A stretch of DNA of 7,041 nt from Variovorax sp. (GTDB lineage Bacteria > Pseudomonadota > Gammaproteobacteria > Burkholderiales > Burkholderiaceae_C): NCBI GenBank assembly GCA_028292835.1, contig JAQGLP010000227.1, positions 1 through 7,041 on the forward strand, in the 5' to 3' direction. The notes under the pieces were generated by a model, which did no database searches, was not told the DNA's origin, and saw only the letters and a program-made list of their open reading frames with translations. This document shows positions 1-5,630 of this stretch, one piece after another (within the stretch, counting starts at the first letter, position 1; each line of letters begins with the position of its first letter). A program made the translations under genes and the position numbers.

Positions 1-807
1 AAGACGCTGAAGGACGCGCTGAACGAAGCCATGCGCGACTGGGTCACCAATGTGGAGGACACCTTCTACATCATCGGCACCGTCGCCGGCCCGCACCCCT
101 ACCCGACCATGGTGCGCGACTTCCAGCGCGTGATCGGCGAGGAGTGCCTCGTGCAGATGCCGCCGATGCTGGCGGCACAGAAAATCGCCGCCGAGCAGCC
201 CGACGTGGTGGTCGCCTGCGTGGGCGGGGGCAGCAACGCCATGGGCATCTTCCATCCCTACATCCCGTACGAGACCACGCGGCTGATCGGCGTCGAGGCC
301 GCGGGCGAAGGACTCGACAGCGGCAGGCACTCGGCCTCGATCCTGCGCGGCAGCCCGGGCGTGCTGCACGGCAACCGCACCTACCTGCTGCAGAGCGACG
401 ACGGCCAGGTGACCGAGACGCACAGCATCAGCGCCGGCCTGGACTACCCCGGCGTCGGCCCCGAGCATGCCTACCTGGCCGACATCGGCCGCGCCGAGTA
501 CGTCGGCATCACCGACGCCGAGGCGCTCCAGGCCTTCCACTACCTGTGCCGCACCGAGGGCATCATCCCGGCGCTCGAATCGAGCCACGCGGTGGCCCAC
601 GCGATGAAGCTGGCCAGGACCATGCGGCCGGACCAGTCGATCCTGGTCAACCTCTCCGGGCGCGGCGACAAGGACATCGGCACCGTGGCCGACCTGTCGG
701 GTGCCGATTTCTACGACCGGCCGTCGATGCGCGGCCACGTGGTCAAGGGTGCATCGGCGCAGGAGCACGAGGCTTCCGGCGCCAAGGGCGCGGGGACGCA
801 GTCATGA
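1..807 (+). CDS. trpB: Tryptophan synthase beta chain, 3' part (5' end outside window)
   Basis: The beta subunit of tryptophan synthase joins indole, channelled from the alpha subunit, to L-serine using pyridoxal phosphate; it works in the cytoplasm as an alpha2-beta2 complex. The frame is open from base 1, giving 268 visible residues; by comparison with the Salmonella enzyme about 157 N-terminal residues, including the PLP-binding lysine, lie upstream. Visible family signatures, in partial numbering, are AGPHPYP (29-35), the PLP phosphate-binding GGGSNA (75-80), SISAGLDYP, the EGIIPALESSHA segment whose Glu193 matches Salmonella Glu350, and NLSGRGDKD (217-225) with the Ser that contacts the PLP ring nitrogen. 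A tail of about 35 residues after the GRGDKD block ends in a low-complexity Ala/Gly/Ser stretch. Its TGA overlaps the trpA ATG, pointing to translational coupling and equal supply of the two subunits. The internal ATG at base 31 is not a start. Identification is very secure. Confidence 0.97.
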   Translation, partial: KTLKDALNEAMRDWVTNVEDTFYIIGTVAGPHPYPTMVRDFQRVIGEECLVQMPPMLAAQKIAAEQPDVVVACVGGGSNAMGIFHPYIPYETTRLIGVEAAGEGLDSGRHSASILRGSPGVLHGNRTYLLQSDDGQVTETHSISAGLDYPGVGPEHAYLADIGRAEYVGITDAEALQAFHYLCRTEGIIPALESSHAVAHAMKLARTMRPDQSILVNLSGRGDKDIGTVADLSGADFYDRPSMRGHVVKGASAQEHEASGAKGAGTQS

Positions 808-1649
808 GCCGGATCGAGGCCACCTTTGCCGCGCTGAAAGCCGACGGCCGCCGCGCGCTGATCCCCTACGTCACCGCCGGCTTTCCCTACGCCGACATCA
901 CGCCCGAGCTGATGCACGGCATGGTCGCGGCCGGCGCCGACGTGATCGAGCTGGGCGTGCCGTTTTCCGACCCGATGGCCGACGGCCCGGTGATCCAGCA
1001 GGCCGGCGAGACGGCGCTGGGGCTGGGCGTGGGCATGGCGCAGGTGCTGGCGATGGTGCGCGCCTTTCGCAACACCGACGACCGCACGCCGGTGGTGCTG
1101 ATGGGCTACGCCAACCCGGTCGAGCGCTACGACGGCCGGCATGGCGACGGTGCCTTCATCCGCGACGCGGCGACGGCCGGGGTTGACGGCGTGCTGGTCG
1201 TGGACTACCCGCCCGAGGAGTGCGCGGCCTTCGCCGCCGCGCTGCGCGCGCACGGCATGGACCTGATCTTCCTGCTGGCGCCCACCAGCACGTCCGAGCG
1301 CATGGCGCAGGTGGCGTGCATTGCCAGCGGCTATGTCTACTACGTCTCGCTCAAGGGCGTGACGGGAGCCGGCCACCTCGATACCGAGGCGGTCGGCCGG
1401 ATGCTGCCGCGCATCCGCGAGCATGTCAGCCTGCCGGTGGGCGTGGGCTTCGGCATCCGCGACGCGCGCAGCGCGCAAGCCGTCGCCACGGTGGCCGACG
1501 CGATCATCATCGGAACGCGCATCATCCAGCTGATCGAGGCCCAACCGCGCGACCAGGTGGTGCCGGTCGCTGGCGCTTTCCTGCGCGAGATCCGCGAAGC
1601 CCTCGATGCCCTGCCGGCCGCCACCGCGAAGAACGCGGCGGGCCGGTAA
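804..1649 (+). CDS. trpA: Tryptophan synthase alpha chain
   Basis: The alpha subunit cleaves indole-3-glycerol phosphate to indole and glyceraldehyde 3-phosphate and passes indole to TrpB. The 281-residue product is a single TIM barrel of slightly more than usual family length. The catalytic pair falls at the same numbers as in E. coli: Glu49 in IELGVPFSDP and Asp60 in MADGP. The mobile loop 6 is SLKGVTGAG (182-190, Thr187), and the phosphate-binding glycine strand is GVGFGIR (213-219). The second phosphate-binding loop reads GTRI, with Thr238 where E. coli has Ser235, a conservative change. The start is set by the ATGA overlap with trpB, a GGGGA ribosome binding site at 792-796, and homology from the first residues. 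The frame is open far upstream, but that is a shadow of trpB. The last ~15 residues are an Ala-rich tail. It belongs to the trpB-trpA-accD transcription unit. Confidence 0.97.
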   Translation: MSRIEATFAALKADGRRALIPYVTAGFPYADITPELMHGMVAAGADVIELGVPFSDPMADGPVIQQAGETALGLGVGMAQVLAMVRAFRNTDDRTPVVLMGYANPVERYDGRHGDGAFIRDAATAGVDGVLVVDYPPEECAAFAAALRAHGMDLIFLLAPTSTSERMAQVACIASGYVYYVSLKGVTGAGHLDTEAVGRMLPRIREHVSLPVGVGFGIRDARSAQAVATVADAIIIGTRIIQLIEAQPRDQVVPVAGAFLREIREALDALPAATAKNAAGR

Positions 1650-1680
1650 GCCGAACAACAACCTCATTCCCGGGAGTCCC

Positions 1681-2553
1681 ATGAGCTGGCTTGAAAAACT
1701 GTTGCCCCCCAAGATCGCACCCTCCGACCCGAGCGAGCGTCGCCAGATGCCCGAGGGCCTGTGGACCAAGTGCCCCAACTGCGAGACGGTGCTCTACAAG
1801 ACCGACCTGGAGCACAACCAGAACGTCTGCCCGAGCTGCGGCCACCACCACCGCATCGGCGCGCGGACGCGCCTGGACGCGTTCCTGGACCCCGAGGGCC
1901 GCTACGAGATCGGGCAGGAGGTGCTGCCCGTCGACGCGTTGAAGTTCAAGGACAGCCGCAAGTACCCCGAGCGCCTGAAGCAGGCGCTGGAGGACACCGG
2001 CGAGACCGACGCGCTGGTCGTGCTGGGCGGCTCGGTGCACAGCATCAACGTGGTGGCCGCCTGCTTCGAGTTCGAATTCATGGGCGGCAGCATGGGCAGC
2101 GTGGTCGGCGAGCGCTTCGTGCGCGGCGTGGAGACCGCCATCGAGCAGAAGGTGCCCTTCATCTGCTTCACGGCCACCGGCGGCGCGCGCATGCAGGAGG
2201 GGCTCCTGTCGCTCATGCAGATGGCCAAGACCAACGCGGCGCTCACGCGCTTGGCGAAGAAGGGCCTCCCCTACATCAGCGTGCTGACCGACCCGACCAT
2301 GGGCGGCGTGTCGGCCGGCTTCGCCTTCGTCGGCGACATCGTGATCGCCGAGCCCAAGGCGCTGATCGGCTTCGCCGGCCCGCGCGTGATCGAGTCGACC
2401 GTGCGCGTGACCTTGCCCGAGGGCTTCCAGCGCGCCGAGTTCCTGCTGGCCAAGGGTGCCATCGACTTCATCTGCGACCGCCGCGAACTGCGCAAGACGA
2501 TCGCCGGCTCGCTCGCGATGCTGCTGCGCCAGCCGGCCGACGCCGTGCTTTGA
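1681..2553 (+). CDS. accD: Acetyl-CoA carboxylase carboxyltransferase subunit beta
   Basis: AccD with AccA forms the carboxyltransferase that moves the carboxyl group from carboxybiotin on AccB to acetyl-CoA, making malonyl-CoA for fatty acid synthesis. The product is 290 residues, a little shorter than the 304-residue E. coli protein, which has a longer acidic tail. An N-terminal zinc ribbon is complete: Cys31, Cys34, Cys50 and Cys53 in CPNC...CPSC. The crotonase-fold domain carries FMGGSMGSVVGERF, the oxyanion-hole segment TGGARMQEG (from Thr166), LTDPTMGGVSAGF (202-214) and IGFAGPRVIE. The start gives the conserved MSWLEK opening and has GGGAG at 1672-1676, four bases upstream. In E. coli the zinc ribbon also binds accA/accD mRNA to repress translation; that may hold here but cannot be seen. 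It lies 31 nt after trpA with no terminator between, so co-transcription is likely. No folC follows, unlike in E. coli. Confidence 0.97.
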   Translation: MSWLEKLLPPKIAPSDPSERRQMPEGLWTKCPNCETVLYKTDLEHNQNVCPSCGHHHRIGARTRLDAFLDPEGRYEIGQEVLPVDALKFKDSRKYPERLKQALEDTGETDALVVLGGSVHSINVVAACFEFEFMGGSMGSVVGERFVRGVETAIEQKVPFICFTATGGARMQEGLLSLMQMAKTNAALTRLAKKGLPYISVLTDPTMGGVSAGFAFVGDIVIAEPKALIGFAGPRVIESTVRVTLPEGFQRAEFLLAKGAIDFICDRRELRKTIAGSLAMLLRQPADAVL

Positions 2554-2569
2554 GCCCGGGGCCGGTGCT

Positions 2570-3124
2570 TCACCCCAGCGTGTAGGCCCAGCCGAGCAGG
2601 TTGCCGATCACGATGGCGCCCACCTGCAGCAGGACGATCGCGGCCAGCGGCGACAGGTCGACCCCGCCCACCGGCGGGATGAAGCGGCGCAGCGGCCGCA
2701 CCAGCGGCTCGGCCAGTCGCGCTATCAGGTCGTGCAGCATCGCCGATGCATTGGGCACCCACGACAGCACGGCATAGACGATCAGCAGCGCGGTCAGGCC
2801 CGACACGGCGAGCTGCAGCAGTCCGAACAGCGACAGCAGCGGCAGGCTGCCGAACCGCAGCGCGCCGATCAGCAGCGACATCAGCAGGTACTTGGCCAGC
2901 ACCAGCAGCCAGGCGGCCACGCCGCTGGCCATGTCCCAGCGCCTGAAGGACGGCACGATGCGCCGCAGCGGCAGCACGATCCAGTCGCTCACCGCGAACA
3001 CGAAGCGTCCCAGCGGATTGCCGAAAGGCATGCGGTGGTACTGCATGTAGAGCCGCAGCAGGCAGGCCCCGCCCAGCAGACCGACAATCACATCCAGCAA
3101 AAAAGAAGGAATTTGATAGAGCAT
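2570..3124 (-). CDS. yggT: YggT family integral membrane protein
   Basis: This is a 184-residue inner-membrane protein of the YggT family (Pfam YGGT). The biochemical role is not settled; family members have been linked to osmotic tolerance, cell division or photosystem biogenesis in different bacteria. There are about four hydrophobic spans, near residues 5-27, 69-89, 94-123 and 157-181. The typical duplicated layout is present: a first unit ending WIVLPLRRIVP (48-58), and a better conserved second unit with LSWVPNA (120-126), then EPLVRPLRRFIPPVGGVDLS (139-158). The ATG at 3124 was chosen because it gives the family-like opening MLYQIPSFLL; the frame remains open 25 codons further to overlap the divergent gene, but that extension is not membrane-like. 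No clear Shine-Dalgarno sequence precedes it. Its stop is 16 nt from the accD stop, so the two genes converge and their transcripts may overlap. Confidence 0.9.
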   Translation of the reverse strand: MLYQIPSFLLDVIVGLLGGACLLRLYMQYHRMPFGNPLGRFVFAVSDWIVLPLRRIVPSFRRWDMASGVAAWLLVLAKYLLMSLLIGALRFGSLPLLSLFGLLQLAVSGLTALLIVYAVLSWVPNASAMLHDLIARLAEPLVRPLRRFIPPVGGVDLSPLAAIVLLQVGAIVIGNLLGWAYTLG

Positions 3125-3175
3125 GGGACGCCATAGAGGAAGACGAGTGGATGATAGCCATGCAAAAGGCAGACC
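3125..3175. promoter_or_regulatory. Divergent intergenic region between yggT and the LON-domain gene
   Basis: Only 51 nt separate the two divergent start codons, so at least one promoter must lie here or inside the opposite gene. On the minus strand TATCAT (3156-3151) matches the -10 consensus at five of six positions and would leave a short leader for yggT, but I find no good -35 partner at 16-18 nt. On the plus strand AAAAGG (3164-3169) is a reasonable ribosome binding site six bases before the LON-gene ATG, but no convincing promoter pair is visible. The stretch is poorer in GC than its surroundings. The location as a regulatory region is inferred from layout; the individual boxes are weak. 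Confidence 0.35.
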
Positions 3176-3820
3176 ATGACCCCACCACCCCTGTTGCACG
3201 CGCTGCCGCTGTTCCCGCTGGGCACCGTGCTGTTTCCCGGCGGCCTGTTGCCGCTAAGGATCTTCGAAGTGCGCTACCTTGACATGATTGGCCGCTGCCA
3301 CAAGGTGGGCGCGCCTTTCGGCGTGGTCAGCCTGACGCGCGGCAACGAGGTGCGCGTGGCCGGCGCCGAGGCCGAAAGCTTCGCGGCGGTCGGCACGCTG
3401 GCCTTCATTCGTGAATTCAACGTCCCGCAGCCCGGACTGGTGCAGATCGAATGCCTGGGCGCGCAGCGTTTTCGCATCGAGCAGAGCGTGCGGCAAAAAC
3501 ACGGCCTCTGGACCGCCGAAGCCGAGCTGCTGCCCGACGACCTCGCGGTCGACGTGCCGGACGACCTGCTGCCTGTGGCCGCCGCGCTGCGGCAGTTGGT
3601 GGCGACGCTGGAGCAGCACCGCGCCGAAGGCCGGGGCGAGTTGCGGCTGCCCCTCGCCGAGCCCCTGCGCTACGGCGACTGCGGCTGGCTGGCCAACCGC
3701 TGGTGCGAGCTGCTGCCGATGCCCGTCGAGCTCAGGCAGCGACTGATGGCGCTCGACAGCCCGCTGATGCGCCTGGAACTGGTGGGCGACCTGTTGGCGC
3801 GCGCCGACATCGTGCCTTGA
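3176..3820 (+). CDS. Stand-alone LON substrate-binding domain protein
   Basis: The 214-residue product matches the N-terminal (LON, PUA-like) domain of Lon protease but has neither the AAA+ ATPase nor the Ser-Lys protease domain. The opening LPLFPLGTVLFPGGLLPLRI (10-29) followed by FEVRYLDMI is the family hallmark. It continues with FGVVSLTRGNEV, the strand region GTLAFIREF and a G-A-Q-R-F-R-I element, and ends in a helical bundle containing CELLPMPVELRQRLMALDS. Small LON-only proteins are widespread in proteobacteria and usually unnamed; roles in protein or substrate recognition are suggested but unproven. There is no signal peptide or membrane span, so it is probably cytoplasmic. The start has AAAAGG at 3164-3169 and begins the family alignment at residue 1. 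It is divergent from yggT and is followed by a 141-nt gap before lysS, so it is probably transcribed alone. Confidence 0.9.
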   Translation: MTPPPLLHALPLFPLGTVLFPGGLLPLRIFEVRYLDMIGRCHKVGAPFGVVSLTRGNEVRVAGAEAESFAAVGTLAFIREFNVPQPGLVQIECLGAQRFRIEQSVRQKHGLWTAEAELLPDDLAVDVPDDLLPVAAALRQLVATLEQHRAEGRGELRLPLAEPLRYGDCGWLANRWCELLPMPVELRQRLMALDSPLMRLELVGDLLARADIVP

Positions 3821-3836
3821 GGCCGAAATTCATTAC

Positions 3837-3907
3837 GCTATTGAATTGATAGCAACTTTCGCACGTCACACGGGCGCTGTCGCCCGATTCGCCTGAAAAA
3901 GCGGGCG
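3837..3907. repeat. Inverted repeats between the LON-domain gene and lysS
   Basis: Two short perfect palindromes stand side by side. GCTAT (3837-3841) pairs with ATAGC (3849-3853) around a 7-nt loop. CGGGCG (3871-3876) pairs with CGCCCG (3881-3886) around CTGT. A third copy of CGGGCG at 3902-3907 could pair with the same CGCCCG arm instead. The GCTAT...ATAGC element resembles short intergenic palindromes I recall from Comamonadaceae genomes, which is a memory-based suggestion. The 6-bp GC hairpin could help end the LON-gene transcript, but it has no T-run after it, so it is not a standard intrinsic terminator. All of it lies upstream of the predicted lysS transcription start. Confidence 0.4.
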
Positions 3908-3915
3908 GTTAAAAT
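3888..3915 (+). promoter_or_regulatory. Probable lysS promoter
   Basis: TAAAAT at 3910-3915, within GGTTAAAATG, matches the sigma-70 -10 consensus at five of six bases and stands out in GC-rich surroundings. A weak -35 candidate, TTCGCC at 3888-3893, lies 16 nt upstream and matches only three of six bases. Transcription would start near 3921-3923, giving lysS a leader of about 40 nt. The -10 overlaps an in-frame upstream ATG at 3914, which would therefore not be in the mRNA; this supports starting lysS at 3962. Confidence 0.5.
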
Positions 3916-3925
3916 GCCTGGCTCT

Positions 3926-3942
3926 GCGCGAGCTCCTCGCGC
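3926..3942 (+). promoter_or_regulatory. Hairpin in the lysS mRNA leader
   Basis: GCGCGAG (3926-3932) and CTCGCGC (3936-3942) form a perfect 7-bp stem with a 3-nt loop. If transcription starts near 3921-3923 the stem begins only a few bases from the mRNA 5' end and finishes 19 nt before the lysS start codon. Such 5'-terminal hairpins are known to protect mRNAs from 5'-end-dependent decay; a role here is inference. Between the hairpin and the ATG lies a C-rich tract (3951-3961) with no Shine-Dalgarno sequence. Confidence 0.4.
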
Positions 3943-3961
3943 GCGTCGAAGCCCCTCCCCC

Positions 3962-5524
3962 ATGTCCGATTTCCTGACCCCCTCCGTTCCCGTGTCCGCG
4001 CCCTCCGCCGCGACCGCGCCCGCTGTCGATGAGAACCAGCTGATGGCCGAACGCCGCGACAAGCTCAAGGCGCTGCGCACAGCGCAGGCCGAGGGCCGTG
4101 GCGTGGCGTTCCCCAACGACTTCAAGCCGCAGCACCGCGCCGCCGCCTTGCTCGCCGCGCACGGCGACACCGCCGCCGAAGCGCTGGAGGCCGAGCCCGT
4201 CGCTGTCAGCGTGGCTGGCCGCATGATGTTGAAGCGCGTCATGGGCAAGGCCAGCTTCGCGACCGTGCAGGACGCCACCGGCCGCATCCAGCTCTACGTC
4301 ACGCGCGACGCCATCGGCGAGGAAGCCTATGCCGAGTTCAAGCGCTGGGACCTGGGCGACATCGTGGCGGCCGAGGGCCACGCCTTCAAGACCCGCACCG
4401 GCGAACTGTCGGTCAAGGTGACGAGGCTGCGCCTGCTCACCAAGAGCCTGCGCCCGCTGCCCGACAAGTTCCACGGCATGGCCGACCAGGAGCAGAAGTA
4501 CCGCCAGCGCTACGTCGACCTCATCACCGACGAGGCGGCGCGCCAACGCTTCATGGCACGCAGCAAGGCCGTCGCCGCGCTGCGCGAGTTCATGGTGGCC
4601 CACGACTTCCTGGAGGTCGAGACACCGATGCTGCACCCGATCCCGGGCGGCGCCAACGCCAAGCCTTTCAAGACGCACCACAACGCGCTCGACCAGGAGA
4701 TGTTCCTGCGCATCGCGCCCGAGCTGTACCTGAAGCGCCTGATCGTCGGCGGCTTCGAGCGCGTCTTCGAGATCAACCGGAGCTACCGCAACGAGGGCAT
4801 CTCGGTGCGGCACAACCCCGAGTTCACCATGATGGAGTTCTACGCGGCCTACTGGAACTACCGCGACCTGATGGACTTCACCGAGACGCTCATCCGCGCG
4901 ATCGCCGATAAGGCCGTGGGCGCGCAGCAGCTGACCTACCAGGGCAAGCCGGTCGACCTGACCCCGCCTTTCGAGCGCCTCACGATCCGCGAAGCGATCC
5001 TGAAGCACACCGAGGCCGGCGCGGGCGTCGACGACAGCGCCTGGCTCGTCAACGCGCTGCGCAAGCTCGGCCTGAGCGAAGAGAAGAACAAGCTTTCGCA
5101 GCGCAGCCTGGCCGGCCTGCAGGTCATGTACTTCGAGGAGACGGTCGAGGACAAGCTCTGGCAGCCGACCTTCATCATGGAGCACCCGACCGAGATCTCG
5201 CCGCTGGCGCGCGCCAACGACGAGCGCCCGGAGGTAACCGAGCGCTTCGAGCTCTACATCACCGGCCGCGAGTTCGGCAACGGCTTCTCGGAATTGAACG
5301 ACGCCGAAGACCAGGCCGCACGCCTGCAGGCGCAGGTTGCCGCCAAGGACTCGGGCGACGACGAGGCGATGTTCTACGACCACGACTTCGTGCGTGCGCT
5401 CGAATACGGCATGCCGCCCACCGGCGGCTGCGGCATCGGCATCGACCGCCTGATGATGCTCCTGACCGACTCGCCGAGCATCCGCGACGTGATCCTGTTC
5501 CCGGCGCTTCGCCGGGAGGCTTGA
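3962..5524 (+). CDS. lysS: Lysyl-tRNA synthetase, class II
   Basis: This enzyme charges tRNA-Lys with lysine using ATP, in the cytoplasm, as a homodimer. The 520-residue product has an Ala/Pro/Ser-rich N-terminus (1-25), then NQLMAERRDKLKALR, which begins the conserved part, and an OB-fold anticodon-binding domain at about 80-185 with VAGRMMLKRVMGKASFATVQ. The class II catalytic core follows: motif 1 at about 205-223 ending FLEVETPM, motif 2 at 266-289 (FEINRSYRNEGIS then RHNPEFT, with Arg276), and motif 3 at 488-500 (GGCGIGIDRL, with Arg496). HPIPGGANAKPF, the fingerprint of lysine-type enzymes, and ERFELYITGREFGNGFSELN support lysine specificity. The ATG at 3962 is preferred over the in-frame ATG at 3914 because the latter overlaps the likely -10 box and adds a basic, non-homologous peptide. 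No ribosome binding site is evident. A repeat-borne terminator begins immediately after the TGA. Confidence 0.96.
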   Translation: MSDFLTPSVPVSAPSAATAPAVDENQLMAERRDKLKALRTAQAEGRGVAFPNDFKPQHRAAALLAAHGDTAAEALEAEPVAVSVAGRMMLKRVMGKASFATVQDATGRIQLYVTRDAIGEEAYAEFKRWDLGDIVAAEGHAFKTRTGELSVKVTRLRLLTKSLRPLPDKFHGMADQEQKYRQRYVDLITDEAARQRFMARSKAVAALREFMVAHDFLEVETPMLHPIPGGANAKPFKTHHNALDQEMFLRIAPELYLKRLIVGGFERVFEINRSYRNEGISVRHNPEFTMMEFYAAYWNYRDLMDFTETLIRAIADKAVGAQQLTYQGKPVDLTPPFERLTIREAILKHTEAGAGVDDSAWLVNALRKLGLSEEKNKLSQRSLAGLQVMYFEETVEDKLWQPTFIMEHPTEISPLARANDERPEVTERFELYITGREFGNGFSELNDAEDQAARLQAQVAAKDSGDDEAMFYDHDFVRALEYGMPPTGGCGIGIDRLMMLLTDSPSIRDVILFPALRREA

Positions 5525-5616
5525 CTCACCCCAGGCTGGCCCACTTCGTGTGGCCGCCCGCCCCCTCCCAGGGGGCAACACCAGGGGCCCGGCAAAGCCG
5601 ATTCCACGGTGTTTTT
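5525..5616 (+). repeat. Palindromic intergenic repeat, copy 1
   Basis: A 92-nt element starts at the base after the lysS stop codon. It holds three hairpins in series: CCAC/GTGG around TTCGT at about 5541-5553; GCCCCCT (5560-5566) with AGGGGGC (5570-5576), a 7-bp stem; and a longer imperfect stem from ACACC (5578-5582) to GGTGT (5608-5612) capped by CGGC-AAA-GCCG (5590-5600). A second copy lies at 6875-6967 in the same orientation. By hand alignment the copies differ at 11 positions plus one single-base gap, about 87% identity, with the first two stems fully conserved. I recall very similar elements scattered in Variovorax and related genomes, but did not search. Spurious minus-strand reading frames run through it. 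Confidence 0.85.
5578..5616 (+). terminator. Rho-independent terminator of lysS, inside repeat copy 1
   Basis: The third hairpin of the repeat pairs ACACC with GGTGT, then G5584 with C5607 and GG with CC, and is closed by CGGC-AAA-GCCG. It is followed directly by T at 5612-5616. A GC-rich stem followed by a T-run just after a stop codon is the classical intrinsic terminator form. The stem has a bulge, a mismatch and an internal loop, so its strength is uncertain. Confidence 0.6.
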
Positions 5617-5630
5617 GATTGAGCACGGCC

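Noticed and set aside
1650..1680. Possible terminator or attenuator between trpA and accD
   Set aside because: No hairpin with a T-run is present; the gap holds only an accD ribosome binding site.
711..1778. 355-codon minus-strand open frame antisense to trpA
   Set aside because: Arg/His/Ala-rich shadow overlapping trpB, trpA and accD, with no family resemblance.
3098..3104. T TTT TTG slippery heptamer in codons 8-9 of yggT (minus strand), with a long open frame in -1
   Set aside because: The heptamer is in the right phase, but the -1 frame is a low-complexity Arg/Ala-rich shadow that continues antisense into accD. The in-frame product is a complete YggT protein, so programmed frameshifting is not needed.
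3914..3961. In-frame upstream extension of lysS by 16 codons from the ATG at 3914
   Set aside because: The ATG lies on the likely -10 box, and the extra peptide is basic and low-complexity, produced by the hairpin and C-rich leader.
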